Both the position numbers and the translations under genes were made by a program. From Saccharophagus degradans 2-40 (GTDB lineage: Bacteria; Pseudomonadota; Gammaproteobacteria; Pseudomonadales; Cellvibrionaceae), in contig NC_007912.1 of the NCBI RefSeq assembly GCF_000013665.1, positions 682,001 through 746,000 on the forward strand: a DNA stretch of 64,000 bases. The letters are read 5' to 3'. Positions within the stretch are counted from its first letter, which is position 1. Each line of letters starts with the position of its first letter. Shown one piece after another: positions 36,144-44,346 of the stretch. The notes beneath the pieces are model-generated. The model searched no databases. It saw only the letters and a program-made list of their open reading frames with translations, and was not told the origin of the DNA.

Positions 36144-38735
36144 TTATTCCGCGCAGGCAGGCAGCACTAGTTTAAATACGCTGCCCTTACCTAGCTCGCT
36201 TTCAACTTCAATGTCGCCCGCATGTTGCTTGGCTACCAGTGCCGCAAAATATAACCCAAGGCCTGCACCGTGTTCTTTGTTGCCGCTTTTACCACGGCTA
36301 AAGCGCTCGAAAATGGTTTTTAAATCTTTGTTGTTTATGCCAATGCCGTTATCTTGTACCGCAATTTCAAACTGGTTACCTGCTTGCGCCAAGTTCAGCT
36401 GAATAAAACTATTTTTAGGGCTGTATTTAATTGCGTTGGTAATAATATTGGTTAGGGCGCGTTCTAGTAGCGTGTGATCGCCCATTACCCAAGCATCTAC
36501 GTCCGCTTTTTGCGTTTGAATACTCACGTTTTTAGCTCGGGCCAACGCCAGTGCGTTTTTGTGGGCGCCGTCAAAAATAGCGTGCAGGTCGCAAAAGTGG
36601 AATTGTGATTCCTTGAGTGTTTGCGCGCGGCTAAGCTGTAAAAAGTCTTCTGCGTAGCTTAGGTTTTGTCGTACTAAGGTTTCTATTGTGGTAAACGCTT
36701 GATGCTCGGCAAAATTAGCTTCGGCGCAATTGGTTTTGTGACGTTCAATAACCGCCAATACCGAAAGCATAGGGGCGCGTAAGTCGTGCGAGAGAAAATT
36801 AAGGGCTTCCATTTTGGCTTTTTCTGCTGCGCGCACTTCGGTAATGTTGGTGAAGGTAATGATGATGGTATCTTCAAAGTCCCCGTATATATTTTCTGTG
36901 CGCGCTTGGAAGAATAAATCTACATTGGTATTGGTGTTTGCCGCTTGGCCAGAAATGGATTTTCTATCGGCATAGAGCGAAGCAATAAGCGGGCGCCACT
37001 GATTGCTGTCTTTTAGGCTAAGTTGACCGATGGCATCCATTAAGTTGGTGTTGCTGTCTACGGTTCGGCCTGTCATAGCGCTAAAGGCGTCGTTTGCGAA
37101 CAGCACTGTACCGTACATGTTGGCTATTATTACGCCGTCCTGTAGTTTGGCTAAACTTTGTTGCAGTAACCGCTGGCTAATTTCTTCGCTTTGCTTTACC
37201 GCGCTTAATTGCGCAACGGTTTGCGATATAACTTCAGTGCCGGAGCCTTTAGCGTATGGCGAGGTGTTGTTGCGAGTATAAAAACGATTGAATAGCGCCT
37301 GTGCGCGCTTTGCCATTTGCCAGTCGCTGGGTATTTTTTGCAGGTATTGCTTAGATAAATAAGCGCGAATAATGGCTGTGTCTGTGTGCAATAAAAATAC
37401 ATGCTCGTCGTTTTCTGCACTAGTTAAATTGGCTGGGGTGTTTTTTTCTTCCGTGCGCTTGCTCGATTCCCAGCGGCTAAGAATGCCTAAATCTTGTAAA
37501 TAATTTAGGCCTCTTTCGGCTTGTTTTATTTCAAACTGAAGTTGATGGGGGTGTTCATTTAATTGGTGTAGCTCGCTCTTTAAAAATTTTACCGCTATTT
37601 CTAATCGCAACCAGCTCCATAGCGGGTAAAACATACACAGGGCAAATAAAGCTGGCGAAAGTGGTAGCCACACACTGAAGTAATTTTGTAAACCAATGCT
37701 TAGGCCTAGTAAGCCTAGTACAGAGGCTAAGCTTGCAAGCAGTAGCGCTTTAGGTGCAAGGCGGCCAAGAATAATAAGTAAAATAAATGTGGCCAATAAA
37801 TTTATAGCAAGAGTAACACTTGGCCCTGCATGCTGAATAAGTTTGTCTTGCCTTAGGGCTTCGTATATCCACGCGTTAAGTTCTACACCCGCCATAGCGC
37901 CAACAGAGGTGGTAAGCACGTCGCCTAAGCCTGTTGCCGTGGCTCCAATAAAAACGAGTTTGTTGTTAAACGCATTTTTGGCGGTGTTTTGAGCAAGCAC
38001 ATCCGCATAAGAAAAATACGTTAGGTTGGGGGCGCTAGTGGTTACAGGAATGTAATTTAAGTAATCGCGCGCAATAGTGTTGGGTTCGGGGAGCATGTTT
38101 TGCTGATGGTTTTGCTCGCCTGGCAATGTTGCTAAGGGCTGTTCGTAATGCTGGTGAATGGTGACCGAAAAGTGCGGCCAAAAGGCGTTGCCCACCCCTT
38201 CTTTTAAAAACACGCTGCGGGTAACGCCGTCGCTATCTTGCGCTACGTGTACATGGCCTAAGCCCGCAGCCGCTTTTACAAACGATTTGGCCGGCAGCAC
38301 TTCTAGCATTTGCCCCTGGGTGCCTAATTTTTCAATGTGCAGGGGCAGTATAACGTTACCGTGCTGTTGTATGGCGTTGGTAAAGGCTTGGTCGGCTTGT
38401 GGATTAGTTTTATCGTAATCTGCAAATAAAATATCAAAGGCAATGGTGTTGGCGTTTTCAGCGTGCAGGGTATTAATCAATGCCGCGTGGGTGTCGCGAG
38501 ACCAAGGCCAGCGCCCGAGTTGGGCAATGCTTTTATCGTCTATTTCTATAATGACTATATCGTCGCCAATGGTAAGCGGGGCAAAGCGTTGCGCCCAATC
38601 GAATACGAATCGATCGAAGGCTACCGTCATTTGGTAATGCGAGACCAACCCGGTAAGAAGAGAAAGAACAGCACAAAACGCCAGTAGTTGTATGTGCTGT
38701 TTTATTTGTTGCAGTGTTGCTTTAAAGCCCAGCAA
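36144..38735 (-). CDS. CHASE2-PAS sensor histidine kinase
   Basis: An 863-residue inner-membrane sensor kinase. A first membrane helix (about 17-35) precedes an extracytoplasmic CHASE2 domain (IVIIEIDDKSIAQLGRWPWS, to about residue 300). Three membrane helices follow, then a PAS domain (about 520-630: GVIIANMYGTVLFANDAF). The HisKA box has the phospho-acceptor His650 in LSHDLRAPM. The ATPase domain has the N box ITNAIKYSP, G1 QDNGIGI and G2 HGAGLGLYF. The only plausible start is a TTG at 38733-38735 with AGGA nine bases upstream, overlapping the fecR-like gene by 14 bases, which implies coupled translation. It is the third gene of the operon and its partner regulator is the first. Confidence 0.92.
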   Translation of the reverse strand: MLGFKATLQQIKQHIQLLAFCAVLSLLTGLVSHYQMTVAFDRFVFDWAQRFAPLTIGDDIVIIEIDDKSIAQLGRWPWSRDTHAALINTLHAENANTIAFDILFADYDKTNPQADQAFTNAIQQHGNVILPLHIEKLGTQGQMLEVLPAKSFVKAAAGLGHVHVAQDSDGVTRSVFLKEGVGNAFWPHFSVTIHQHYEQPLATLPGEQNHQQNMLPEPNTIARDYLNYIPVTTSAPNLTYFSYADVLAQNTAKNAFNNKLVFIGATATGLGDVLTTSVGAMAGVELNAWIYEALRQDKLIQHAGPSVTLAINLLATFILLIILGRLAPKALLLASLASVLGLLGLSIGLQNYFSVWLPLSPALFALCMFYPLWSWLRLEIAVKFLKSELHQLNEHPHQLQFEIKQAERGLNYLQDLGILSRWESSKRTEEKNTPANLTSAENDEHVFLLHTDTAIIRAYLSKQYLQKIPSDWQMAKRAQALFNRFYTRNNTSPYAKGSGTEVISQTVAQLSAVKQSEEISQRLLQQSLAKLQDGVIIANMYGTVLFANDAFSAMTGRTVDSNTNLMDAIGQLSLKDSNQWRPLIASLYADRKSISGQAANTNTNVDLFFQARTENIYGDFEDTIIITFTNITEVRAAEKAKMEALNFLSHDLRAPMLSVLAVIERHKTNCAEANFAEHQAFTTIETLVRQNLSYAEDFLQLSRAQTLKESQFHFCDLHAIFDGAHKNALALARAKNVSIQTQKADVDAWVMGDHTLLERALTNIITNAIKYSPKNSFIQLNLAQAGNQFEIAVQDNGIGINNKDLKTIFERFSRGKSGNKEHGAGLGLYFAALVAKQHAGDIEVESELGKGSVFKLVLPACAE

Positions 38736-40113
38736 TGAACGCGATTCCTATAAATAAAATGGCTTGCCAGTCTTTGTTTTTGGGCTGGTAAGGCAAAGCA
38801 TTTGAATAGCTGCTGGCTTGGCCTGCCTCGCCAATCGCGCGCACGCGAATAAAGACTTTTTTGTTGGTGGTTAGCGCTATTGTGGGTGTGTTAGTTGTTG
38901 TTTCATTGGTTATGTGGCTGAACTCGGCATCGCTAGCAAATTGCACCTCGTAGCTTTGGGCGCCTTCGGGAGCGGCCCAAGTTAGGTTGTTGTTGCCCTT
39001 TGCCTTTTGCAAGCCGGTTTTAGCCAGCACGGGGGTGCCAACATTCGGCGCGGTGCAAAGTTTTTGCTGTGCGGCTAAGCCTTGAAACTGCTCGGCATCT
39101 ACACCGCTTACATTTACGGTGTAGCAGCCTATGGCGAGGTTGTTTATTTCCATTGCTGTTGTGGCAACCGTTGCGTGCTGTTGTAGTGCATTGGTTTCGT
39201 CGTGGCTATTTATATGAACCTCATAGTTGCTGGCTTGCTCTAAAGCTTGCCATTCAAGCGTATAAGGTTGAATAACCGCAGCCGGAGGGGGCGTGATTAC
39301 AGGGGCGGTTAGCAGCGCTTTGGGGGCCGCAAGCGCTTTATCTTTACTTGCACTAATACCAAAGCCTGCGGGTACTTCTTGCTGTGATTTGTCGTTACCA
39401 ACGCCAACCAGGCCTTCAAATACTTCTATACGCGTGGGGGCTGCTTGGTCGTCGCTCGAACTTACTTGGAACTCGGTGCCGCGTACGGCTGCAACTGCAT
39501 CGGGCGTGGTAATACTAAAGCGGGTTTGCGGCTGGCGCTTCTTAACCTTGGCTTTTACCGTGCCTTTTAGCAGGCGCATACGGCTATCTACAATGGCTTC
39601 GCCATCGTGGGTGGTAAAGGCATCTAGCGCTACCGATGAGTAGGGCATAACCATAAGGGTGCTGCCGTCGGCGAAGCGCAGGCTGGCATAGCCGTTTTCG
39701 GTATACACGGTGCTGCCAATGCTCAGTTTTTCGCCACTGCTAAGTGGTTTAGCTTTTGGCGTGTTGGCAGCGCTGTTTATGGCGGGTGTGTGAGGCGCGG
39801 TTGCTTGCGCGGCCAAGAATACATCGCCAGAAAGGTGTTCGATAGTCACCGGTGCTGGCGCTTGTTTCAACCAGCTGACGGGGATGCGGATAACGTAGCC
39901 TGGCGGCAGTTCGCGGGTACGTTTTACCTGGTTCAGGTCGGGCAGCTCCTGCCAGCAGTTGCTTTTGTTTGTGTATTTAAGGCACAGGTCCCAAAAGGTG
40001 TCGCCTGGGCGCACGGTATATAGCCAGTCAGCGCTGAGTGCTGTTTGGCTCCACGCGGCAATTGTTAAGCAGAACACCATAGCGAGTGAGTGTATTTTAC
40101 TGGGCTTAGTCAT
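38722..40113 (-). CDS. LysM-FecR domain periplasmic protein
   Basis: A 463-residue exported protein. The signal peptide ends QTALSA. A LysM-type peptidoglycan-binding motif (YTVRPGDTFWDLCLKYTN, about 31-78) is followed by a FecR domain (about 120-240) containing FADGSTLMVMP, STVYTENGYASLRF and ITTPDAVAAVRGTEFQV. Two Ig/FnIII-like segments (LEWQALEQASNYEVHI and LTWAAPEGAQSYEVQF) and a C-terminal hydrophobic anchor end the protein. It lies between the response regulator (25 bp upstream) and the CHASE2 kinase (14-base overlap). Such regulator/FecR/CHASE2 gene sets are known in proteobacteria, and the FecR protein probably conveys an envelope signal to the kinase. Confidence 0.88.
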   Translation of the reverse strand: MTKPSKIHSLAMVFCLTIAAWSQTALSADWLYTVRPGDTFWDLCLKYTNKSNCWQELPDLNQVKRTRELPPGYVIRIPVSWLKQAPAPVTIEHLSGDVFLAAQATAPHTPAINSAANTPKAKPLSSGEKLSIGSTVYTENGYASLRFADGSTLMVMPYSSVALDAFTTHDGEAIVDSRMRLLKGTVKAKVKKRQPQTRFSITTPDAVAAVRGTEFQVSSSDDQAAPTRIEVFEGLVGVGNDKSQQEVPAGFGISASKDKALAAPKALLTAPVITPPPAAVIQPYTLEWQALEQASNYEVHINSHDETNALQQHATVATTAMEINNLAIGCYTVNVSGVDAEQFQGLAAQQKLCTAPNVGTPVLAKTGLQKAKGNNNLTWAAPEGAQSYEVQFASDAEFSHITNETTTNTPTIALTTNKKVFIRVRAIGEAGQASSYSNALPYQPKNKDWQAILFIGIAFIAGL

Positions 40114-40138
40114 GGTTAATCCTGTGCTGTGCGTGCAA

Positions 40139-40834
40139 TTACGTTTCGTTGCTAATTTTTTCTAGACGGTAGCCGTGCTGGTAAATAGTGGTTATGCAAT
40201 AGCCCATATCGGGGTTGATGCCTAGGCTGCGGCGTACGCGGCTAACGTGCATATCTACAGTACGGGTATTCAAGTCGGCGCTCACGCCCCATACGGCTTT
40301 AAGTAGATACTCGCGAGACAATACTTTACCTACATTACTTAACAGGTGCACGGTTACGTCGAAGTCTTTTTGGGTAACTTTCACCTGTTCGCCCTGTTTA
40401 GTAATTGTACGCGCTTGGGTATCTACCAAAATATCACCAAGGGTAAGGGTGGTGGATGCAGATGCCAACCCCAATCGGCGGCGGGCAACGTTTACCCTTG
40501 CTAGCAGCTCGGCTTTGCGCAGGGGCTTCACTAGGTAGTCGTCGGCGCCAGAATTAAGCGCTTCTACTATATCTTCTTCCGAGTCGCGCTGGGTGGTAAA
40601 TATAACTGGAAAGTCGTGTTTATCGCGTGTGCGCAGGTGCTTAAGCGCCTCTAGGCCTGTTTGGTCTGGCAGTTCCCAGTCCATTATGGCCACATCAAAC
40701 ACATTGGCCCGGCAGCCTTCTAAAAACGATTTTACGTTTTCGTAATGGGTCACATTAAACAGTGGGTCTGCGCTAAGCCATTGCGTTACAAGCTCTGCCT
40801 GTTGTGGGTCATCCTCTAAAAGCACAATGTTCAA
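40139..40834 (-). CDS. OmpR-family response regulator
   Basis: A 231-residue two-component regulator. The receiver domain has the acidic pair LLEDDPQQ, phospho-acceptor Asp52 in AIMDWELPDQTG, Thr in VIFTTQRD and Lys in YLVKPLRKAEL. A winged-helix DNA-binding domain follows (KDFDVTVHLLSNVGKVLSREYLLKAVWG, then TRTVDMHVSRVRRSLG). It is the first gene of a three-gene operon with the FecR-LysM protein and the CHASE2 kinase. Its targets are unknown. Confidence 0.94.
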   Translation of the reverse strand: MNIVLLEDDPQQAELVTQWLSADPLFNVTHYENVKSFLEGCRANVFDVAIMDWELPDQTGLEALKHLRTRDKHDFPVIFTTQRDSEEDIVEALNSGADDYLVKPLRKAELLARVNVARRRLGLASASTTLTLGDILVDTQARTITKQGEQVKVTQKDFDVTVHLLSNVGKVLSREYLLKAVWGVSADLNTRTVDMHVSRVRRSLGINPDMGYCITTIYQHGYRLEKISNET

Positions 40835-41081
40835 TTGTTTCTTCCTTATTGGCTGGGCGTTTTGTGGCTAATTGTCTGGTGCTTAAGTTTACGCGTTTGC
40901 GGCTGGTGGAATCTATGGCAATTGTAAAATAGTGTAAAACAAGTATTTGCCTGCTCCGCTCAAGCTCACTGTTGTAGGGCGTTTGCCATTTTACAGCGTT
41001 TTACAAACGATTTTACACAATTTTGGTAAAGTGAATTTCATCGGAACTTACAGCCTTGTTGTGCGAGTTGAAGAGGTAAAT

Positions 41082-41504
41082 ATGGATATATCATCAATTA
41101 ATTTAAGCGGTGCCGCTAAACGTGCGTTACTGCGTTTGCGTGTACAAATTCAAGTACACGAAAACATTACCGTAAGCGATGTGGCGTTTAGTGAGAATGT
41201 TGTATTTCTTATAAACGTTGCACTCGCTTCTAAAAATAATTTTGTTGTAGATGCCTTGCACGAGTTTGTTTATTTGCTTACAGCGGGGCAAATGGATTTT
41301 TTCGAGTCGCGCGGATTAATGTTGTCGAGTGAAGGCGGGGCGCTCTCGCTGCTGGCCAAAAAAGAACTTGAACACCTGTTAGAGCAACGCAAGTTAGCAG
41401 GTATACCCGCTTCAAAAAAAAAGATAGCGCCTAGAATTGTAAGTTTACCTTCAATTCTAGGCGGAGCCTCCGCTTTACGTGCAGAGCAGCATCTTTTTAT
41501 CTAA
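41082..41504 (+). CDS. Hypothetical protein, 140 residues
   Basis: I do not recognise this protein. The ATG at 41082 follows GAGGT at a good distance; an upstream TTG at 40947 would add 45 residues without an obvious ribosome site. The sequence is mostly helical (GAAKRALLRLRVQIQVHENI, LHEFVYLLTAGQMDFFESRG) and ends in a basic stretch (ASKKKIAPR). It has no signal peptide. The MscS gene follows 49 bp later with a Shine-Dalgarno of its own, so the two may be co-transcribed. Confidence 0.6.
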   Translation: MDISSINLSGAAKRALLRLRVQIQVHENITVSDVAFSENVVFLINVALASKNNFVVDALHEFVYLLTAGQMDFFESRGLMLSSEGGALSLLAKKELEHLLEQRKLAGIPASKKKIAPRIVSLPSILGGASALRAEQHLFI

Positions 41505-41553
41505 GCCATTTTAACGTTTTATTTTTTCATTCTTTTATTTAGGAATCTTCGAT

Positions 41554-42387
41554 ATGAATATTGATATTCAAAAAGTTAGCGACCAAGCCACGGGTTACAT
41601 TATGGTTTACGGTACTCAAATTCTAATGGCGCTGCTTATTTTTATAATAGGTAAGTGGGTTGTGGGTGTTGTGAGTCGTGCAGTAGGCAAAGCGTTGTCT
41701 AATCGTAAAGTAGACCCAACAATTGCTAAATTTATTACCAATATTATTTACTACTTGATGATGGCGTTTGTATTTATTGCCGCATTGGGTCAGTTAGGTG
41801 TTCAAACAGCTTCAATCGTAGCCATTATGGGTGCTGCAGGTTTGGCTGTGGGTTTGGCGCTGCAGGGTTCGCTTGCCAATTTTGCAGCTGGTGTACTGAT
41901 GATAGCGTTTAGGCCCTGTCGTGTTGGGGACTTTGTAGAAGCCGGTGGCGCTTCGGGTGTGGTAAAAGAAATATCTATTTTTTCTACCATACTGCTAACG
42001 CCCGATAACAAAACTGTGATTATTTCTAACGCGAATGTAATGGGCGGCAACATCGTTAACTATTCAATGCAGGCGAAGCGCCGCGTAGATTTGGTTGTAG
42101 GGGTTAGCTATAGCTCGGATTTAGCCGTAGTAAAAGATCAGCTACATGAAATAGTCGCCAACGAAAGTGCTGTGCTTGTTGGTGAAGAGGTTACCGTTGC
42201 CGTATCTGAATTGGCGGCATCAAGCGTAAATTTTGTTGTGCGCTGCTGGGTGAATACCCCTGACTACTGGCCCACCTACTTTGCACTTACCGAAAAAGTA
42301 AAAATTACATTCGATAAAAAAGGTATTGAAATTCCGTTTAATCAAATGGATGTAAACATTAACTACACGCCAGAGGCAAATGCGTGA
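41554..42387 (+). CDS. mscS: Small-conductance mechanosensitive channel, MscS family
   Basis: A 277-residue inner-membrane channel that opens on hypo-osmotic shock. The layout matches E. coli MscS in length: three membrane helices (about 17-40, 57-80 and 88-118). The pore helix is glycine- and alanine-rich (IMGAAGLAVGLALQGSLANFAAG). It is followed by the cytoplasmic beta domain (FRPCRVGDFVEAGG, LLTPDNKTVIISNANVMGG) and the alpha/beta domain ending EIPFNQMDVNI. AGGA-type ribosome site upstream. A salt-stress role fits a marine organism. Confidence 0.94.
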   Translation: MNIDIQKVSDQATGYIMVYGTQILMALLIFIIGKWVVGVVSRAVGKALSNRKVDPTIAKFITNIIYYLMMAFVFIAALGQLGVQTASIVAIMGAAGLAVGLALQGSLANFAAGVLMIAFRPCRVGDFVEAGGASGVVKEISIFSTILLTPDNKTVIISNANVMGGNIVNYSMQAKRRVDLVVGVSYSSDLAVVKDQLHEIVANESAVLVGEEVTVAVSELAASSVNFVVRCWVNTPDYWPTYFALTEKVKITFDKKGIEIPFNQMDVNINYTPEANA

Positions 42388-42432
42388 AGCCTTTATGTAC
42401 GAATGTAAGGCTGGTGCTATAAATTTGAATTT

Positions 42433-42453
42433 AGCAACTAGCAACTAGCAACT
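42433..42453. repeat. Three tandem copies of AGCAACT
   Basis: Perfect 7-bp triplication in the gap between the mscS and ompA-like genes. It could be a slippage-prone tract, but there is no coding consequence. Confidence 0.7.
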
Positions 42454-42493
42454 AGAGATTAATAACTGAACATTATCTATACCATAAGGAAGA

Positions 42494-43645
42494 ATGAGCA
42501 TGACAAATAAACTTAAATTGGCCAGTTCAATAGCCGTATTAGTGTCGTCGTTAAGTGCAGGCGTTAGCTTCGCCGACGAAGGTGATAAAAGTATATTTGT
42601 AACTACAGGAAAGTACTTTTACGATAACGACTTATCTATTGACGATGCAACCCCACTCACTTTAGGTGCGGGTTACGACTTTTCTGATAAGTGGGGCGGA
42701 GAGCTTTCTTACACCTACTTAAACAGTGAAATAGAAAATAGCAATGTTGATGTAACAACTAAGCACTTGCTGTTAGATGGTTTGTATTACCTAGGCGACG
42801 CAAAAGGCGATTGGAAACCTTATTTGGTGTCGGGTATTGGCGGCCGCAATGTGGATGTAGACGGTTTCGGCGATAGCTCCAGCACATTTGTAAATGCGGG
42901 CGTGGGTATAAAAGGTTTACTTGCCGAAAACTTTCAAGTGCGTGGCGATGTGCGTGCCCTGCACGACTTAGATGATAGCTTTAACGATGTAGGTGTAAAT
43001 GTTGGTTTGGCCTATGTGTTTGGCGGTAAAGCTAAAGCAAGTAAACCTACTGTAAAGCCGGCAGCTACAACACCAGCCAAGCCCATGGATAGTGACAACG
43101 ACGGCGTAGCCAATACTTTGGATGCTTGCCCAGCAACGCCCGCTAATGTGAAAGTAGATGCAAAAGGCTGTGCCTTAGATAGCGATAACGATGGCGTAGC
43201 CGATTATCAAGATAGTTGTGCCAATACAGCGGCTACCCATAAAGTAGATGCCAAAGGCTGCTCACTTTCATTAACCGAAACAGTTGCCATTAATTTGAGC
43301 ATTCAATTCGACAACAATAGTGCGGTTGTAAAAGAAAGCTATTACGCGGAAGTAAAACGCGTGGCAGATTTTATGAACCAATATGCGAACACTCAGGTGA
43401 GCGTAGAGGGTTATACCGACGATCGCGGTAGTGCGGCCTACAATAAACAACTTTCACAAAAGCGTGCAGATGCGGTGAAAGCGACACTAGTAAGCCAATT
43501 CAATATTGATGCAGCCCGTGTAACTGCGACAGGCTTCGGTGAAATAAACCCCATCGACACCAACGATACCGCCGCTGGCCGTGCCGCCAACCGCCGTGTG
43601 GTTGCTAATGTATCATCTGAGGTTGAGAAAGCAGTTACTAAGTAA
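42494..43645 (+). CDS. OmpA-like outer-membrane protein with calcium-binding linker
   Basis: A 383-residue outer-membrane protein. The signal peptide ends SAGVSFA. An eight-strand-type beta barrel follows (about residues 28-180: LGAGYDFSDKWGGELSYTYL), then an Ala/Pro/Lys linker. Two thrombospondin type 3-like repeats (DSDNDGVANTLDACPATP and DSDNDGVADYQDSCANTA) bind calcium. The OmpA C-terminal domain (about 265-375) binds peptidoglycan: VEGYTDDRGSAAYNKQLSQ and RVTATGFGEINP. The start is ATG at 42494 or 42500, both downstream of AAGGAAG. It tethers the outer membrane to the wall. Confidence 0.92.
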   Translation: MSMTNKLKLASSIAVLVSSLSAGVSFADEGDKSIFVTTGKYFYDNDLSIDDATPLTLGAGYDFSDKWGGELSYTYLNSEIENSNVDVTTKHLLLDGLYYLGDAKGDWKPYLVSGIGGRNVDVDGFGDSSSTFVNAGVGIKGLLAENFQVRGDVRALHDLDDSFNDVGVNVGLAYVFGGKAKASKPTVKPAATTPAKPMDSDNDGVANTLDACPATPANVKVDAKGCALDSDNDGVADYQDSCANTAATHKVDAKGCSLSLTETVAINLSIQFDNNSAVVKESYYAEVKRVADFMNQYANTQVSVEGYTDDRGSAAYNKQLSQKRADAVKATLVSQFNIDAARVTATGFGEINPIDTNDTAAGRAANRRVVANVSSEVEKAVTK

Positions 43646-43653
43646 ATAGTCTT

Positions 43654-43692
43654 GAGACTGGTGGAGGGAAATCATCTTCGCCAGTCTCAATT
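43654..43692 (+). terminator. Weak terminator-like hairpin after the OmpA-like gene
   Basis: GAGACTGG (43654-43661) can pair with CCAGTCTC (43681-43688) around an imperfect 19-base loop, followed by AATTTT. The stem is good but the loop is large. Confidence 0.45.
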
Positions 43693-43756
43693 TTAACTTA
43701 GCTTAACTTAATGTAACTCAACTTGAATTGGCTTAACTGACTCTAGATTAATTTTA

Positions 43757-43766
43757 CCCCCCCCCC
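43757..43766. repeat. Ten-C homopolymer
   Basis: A run of ten C in an otherwise AT-rich 700-bp intergenic region (43646-44346). It is about 580 bp upstream of the second receptor and not in a gene. Apart from the operators and this tract the gap shows nothing I can support. Confidence 0.6.
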
Positions 43767-44118
43767 TGCCTTTAATTGACGCTTCCTTTTTCATCCCGAG
43801 TTTTATAAGTACAGTTTTTCTCTCCTAGCTTATACTGGGTAGTACCAAGCTATTCTTTCCAATTCTATACAACTCCCTTTAATAGTGCTTGTTGGTATTT
43901 AATAAGATACTAGTCATTATTTTGTACGTTTATAACGATATTCGCGACAAGCATTTTGATTTCATTATTTAAAGTTTGAATGTTCTAACTTTGGGTACTA
44001 TACATTCTTATAGCTATTAAAAGGCATGAAATGTGGGCGCTCTGGTGTTGAAAAATATTTGGCGCCAAAGTAGTAACTTAGTCTCGCTAAGATTGAAACT
44101 GATTGTCGCGTTATAAGC

Positions 44119-44132
44119 TGCATACGTATGCA
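44119..44132. promoter_or_regulatory. Palindromic LacI-type operator, second receptor copy 1
   Basis: TGCATACGTATGCA, a perfect 14-bp palindrome. It lies 38 bp (twice 19) before the next copy and 214 bp before the receptor start. Confidence 0.85.
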
Positions 44133-44156
44133 GTTGCTCTTCAGAATAGTTTTGCT

Positions 44157-44170
44157 TGAATACGTATGCA
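44157..44170. promoter_or_regulatory. Palindromic LacI-type operator, second receptor copy 2
   Basis: TGAATACGTATGCA, 19 bp before copy 3 and 38 bp after copy 1. Confidence 0.85.
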
Positions 44171-44175
44171 ATGGC

Positions 44176-44189
44176 TGAATACGTATGCA
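44176..44189. promoter_or_regulatory. Palindromic LacI-type operator, second receptor copy 3
   Basis: TGAATACGTATGCA, the third member of a regularly spaced array, 157 bp upstream of the receptor ATG. Confidence 0.85.
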
Positions 44190-44346
44190 AGCCCCTGTGC
44201 ATTAAGTGGATACGAACTTACTATAGGTTGGCCTAAGAGAATACGGCGAAACTTGGTAATAATAGATGCCGCTTACAAGCTTTCATCCTTGAATACCAAA
44301 TTTCGTTAATAACAAAATAATCGATAAATATTTGGGAGTAGCTACA

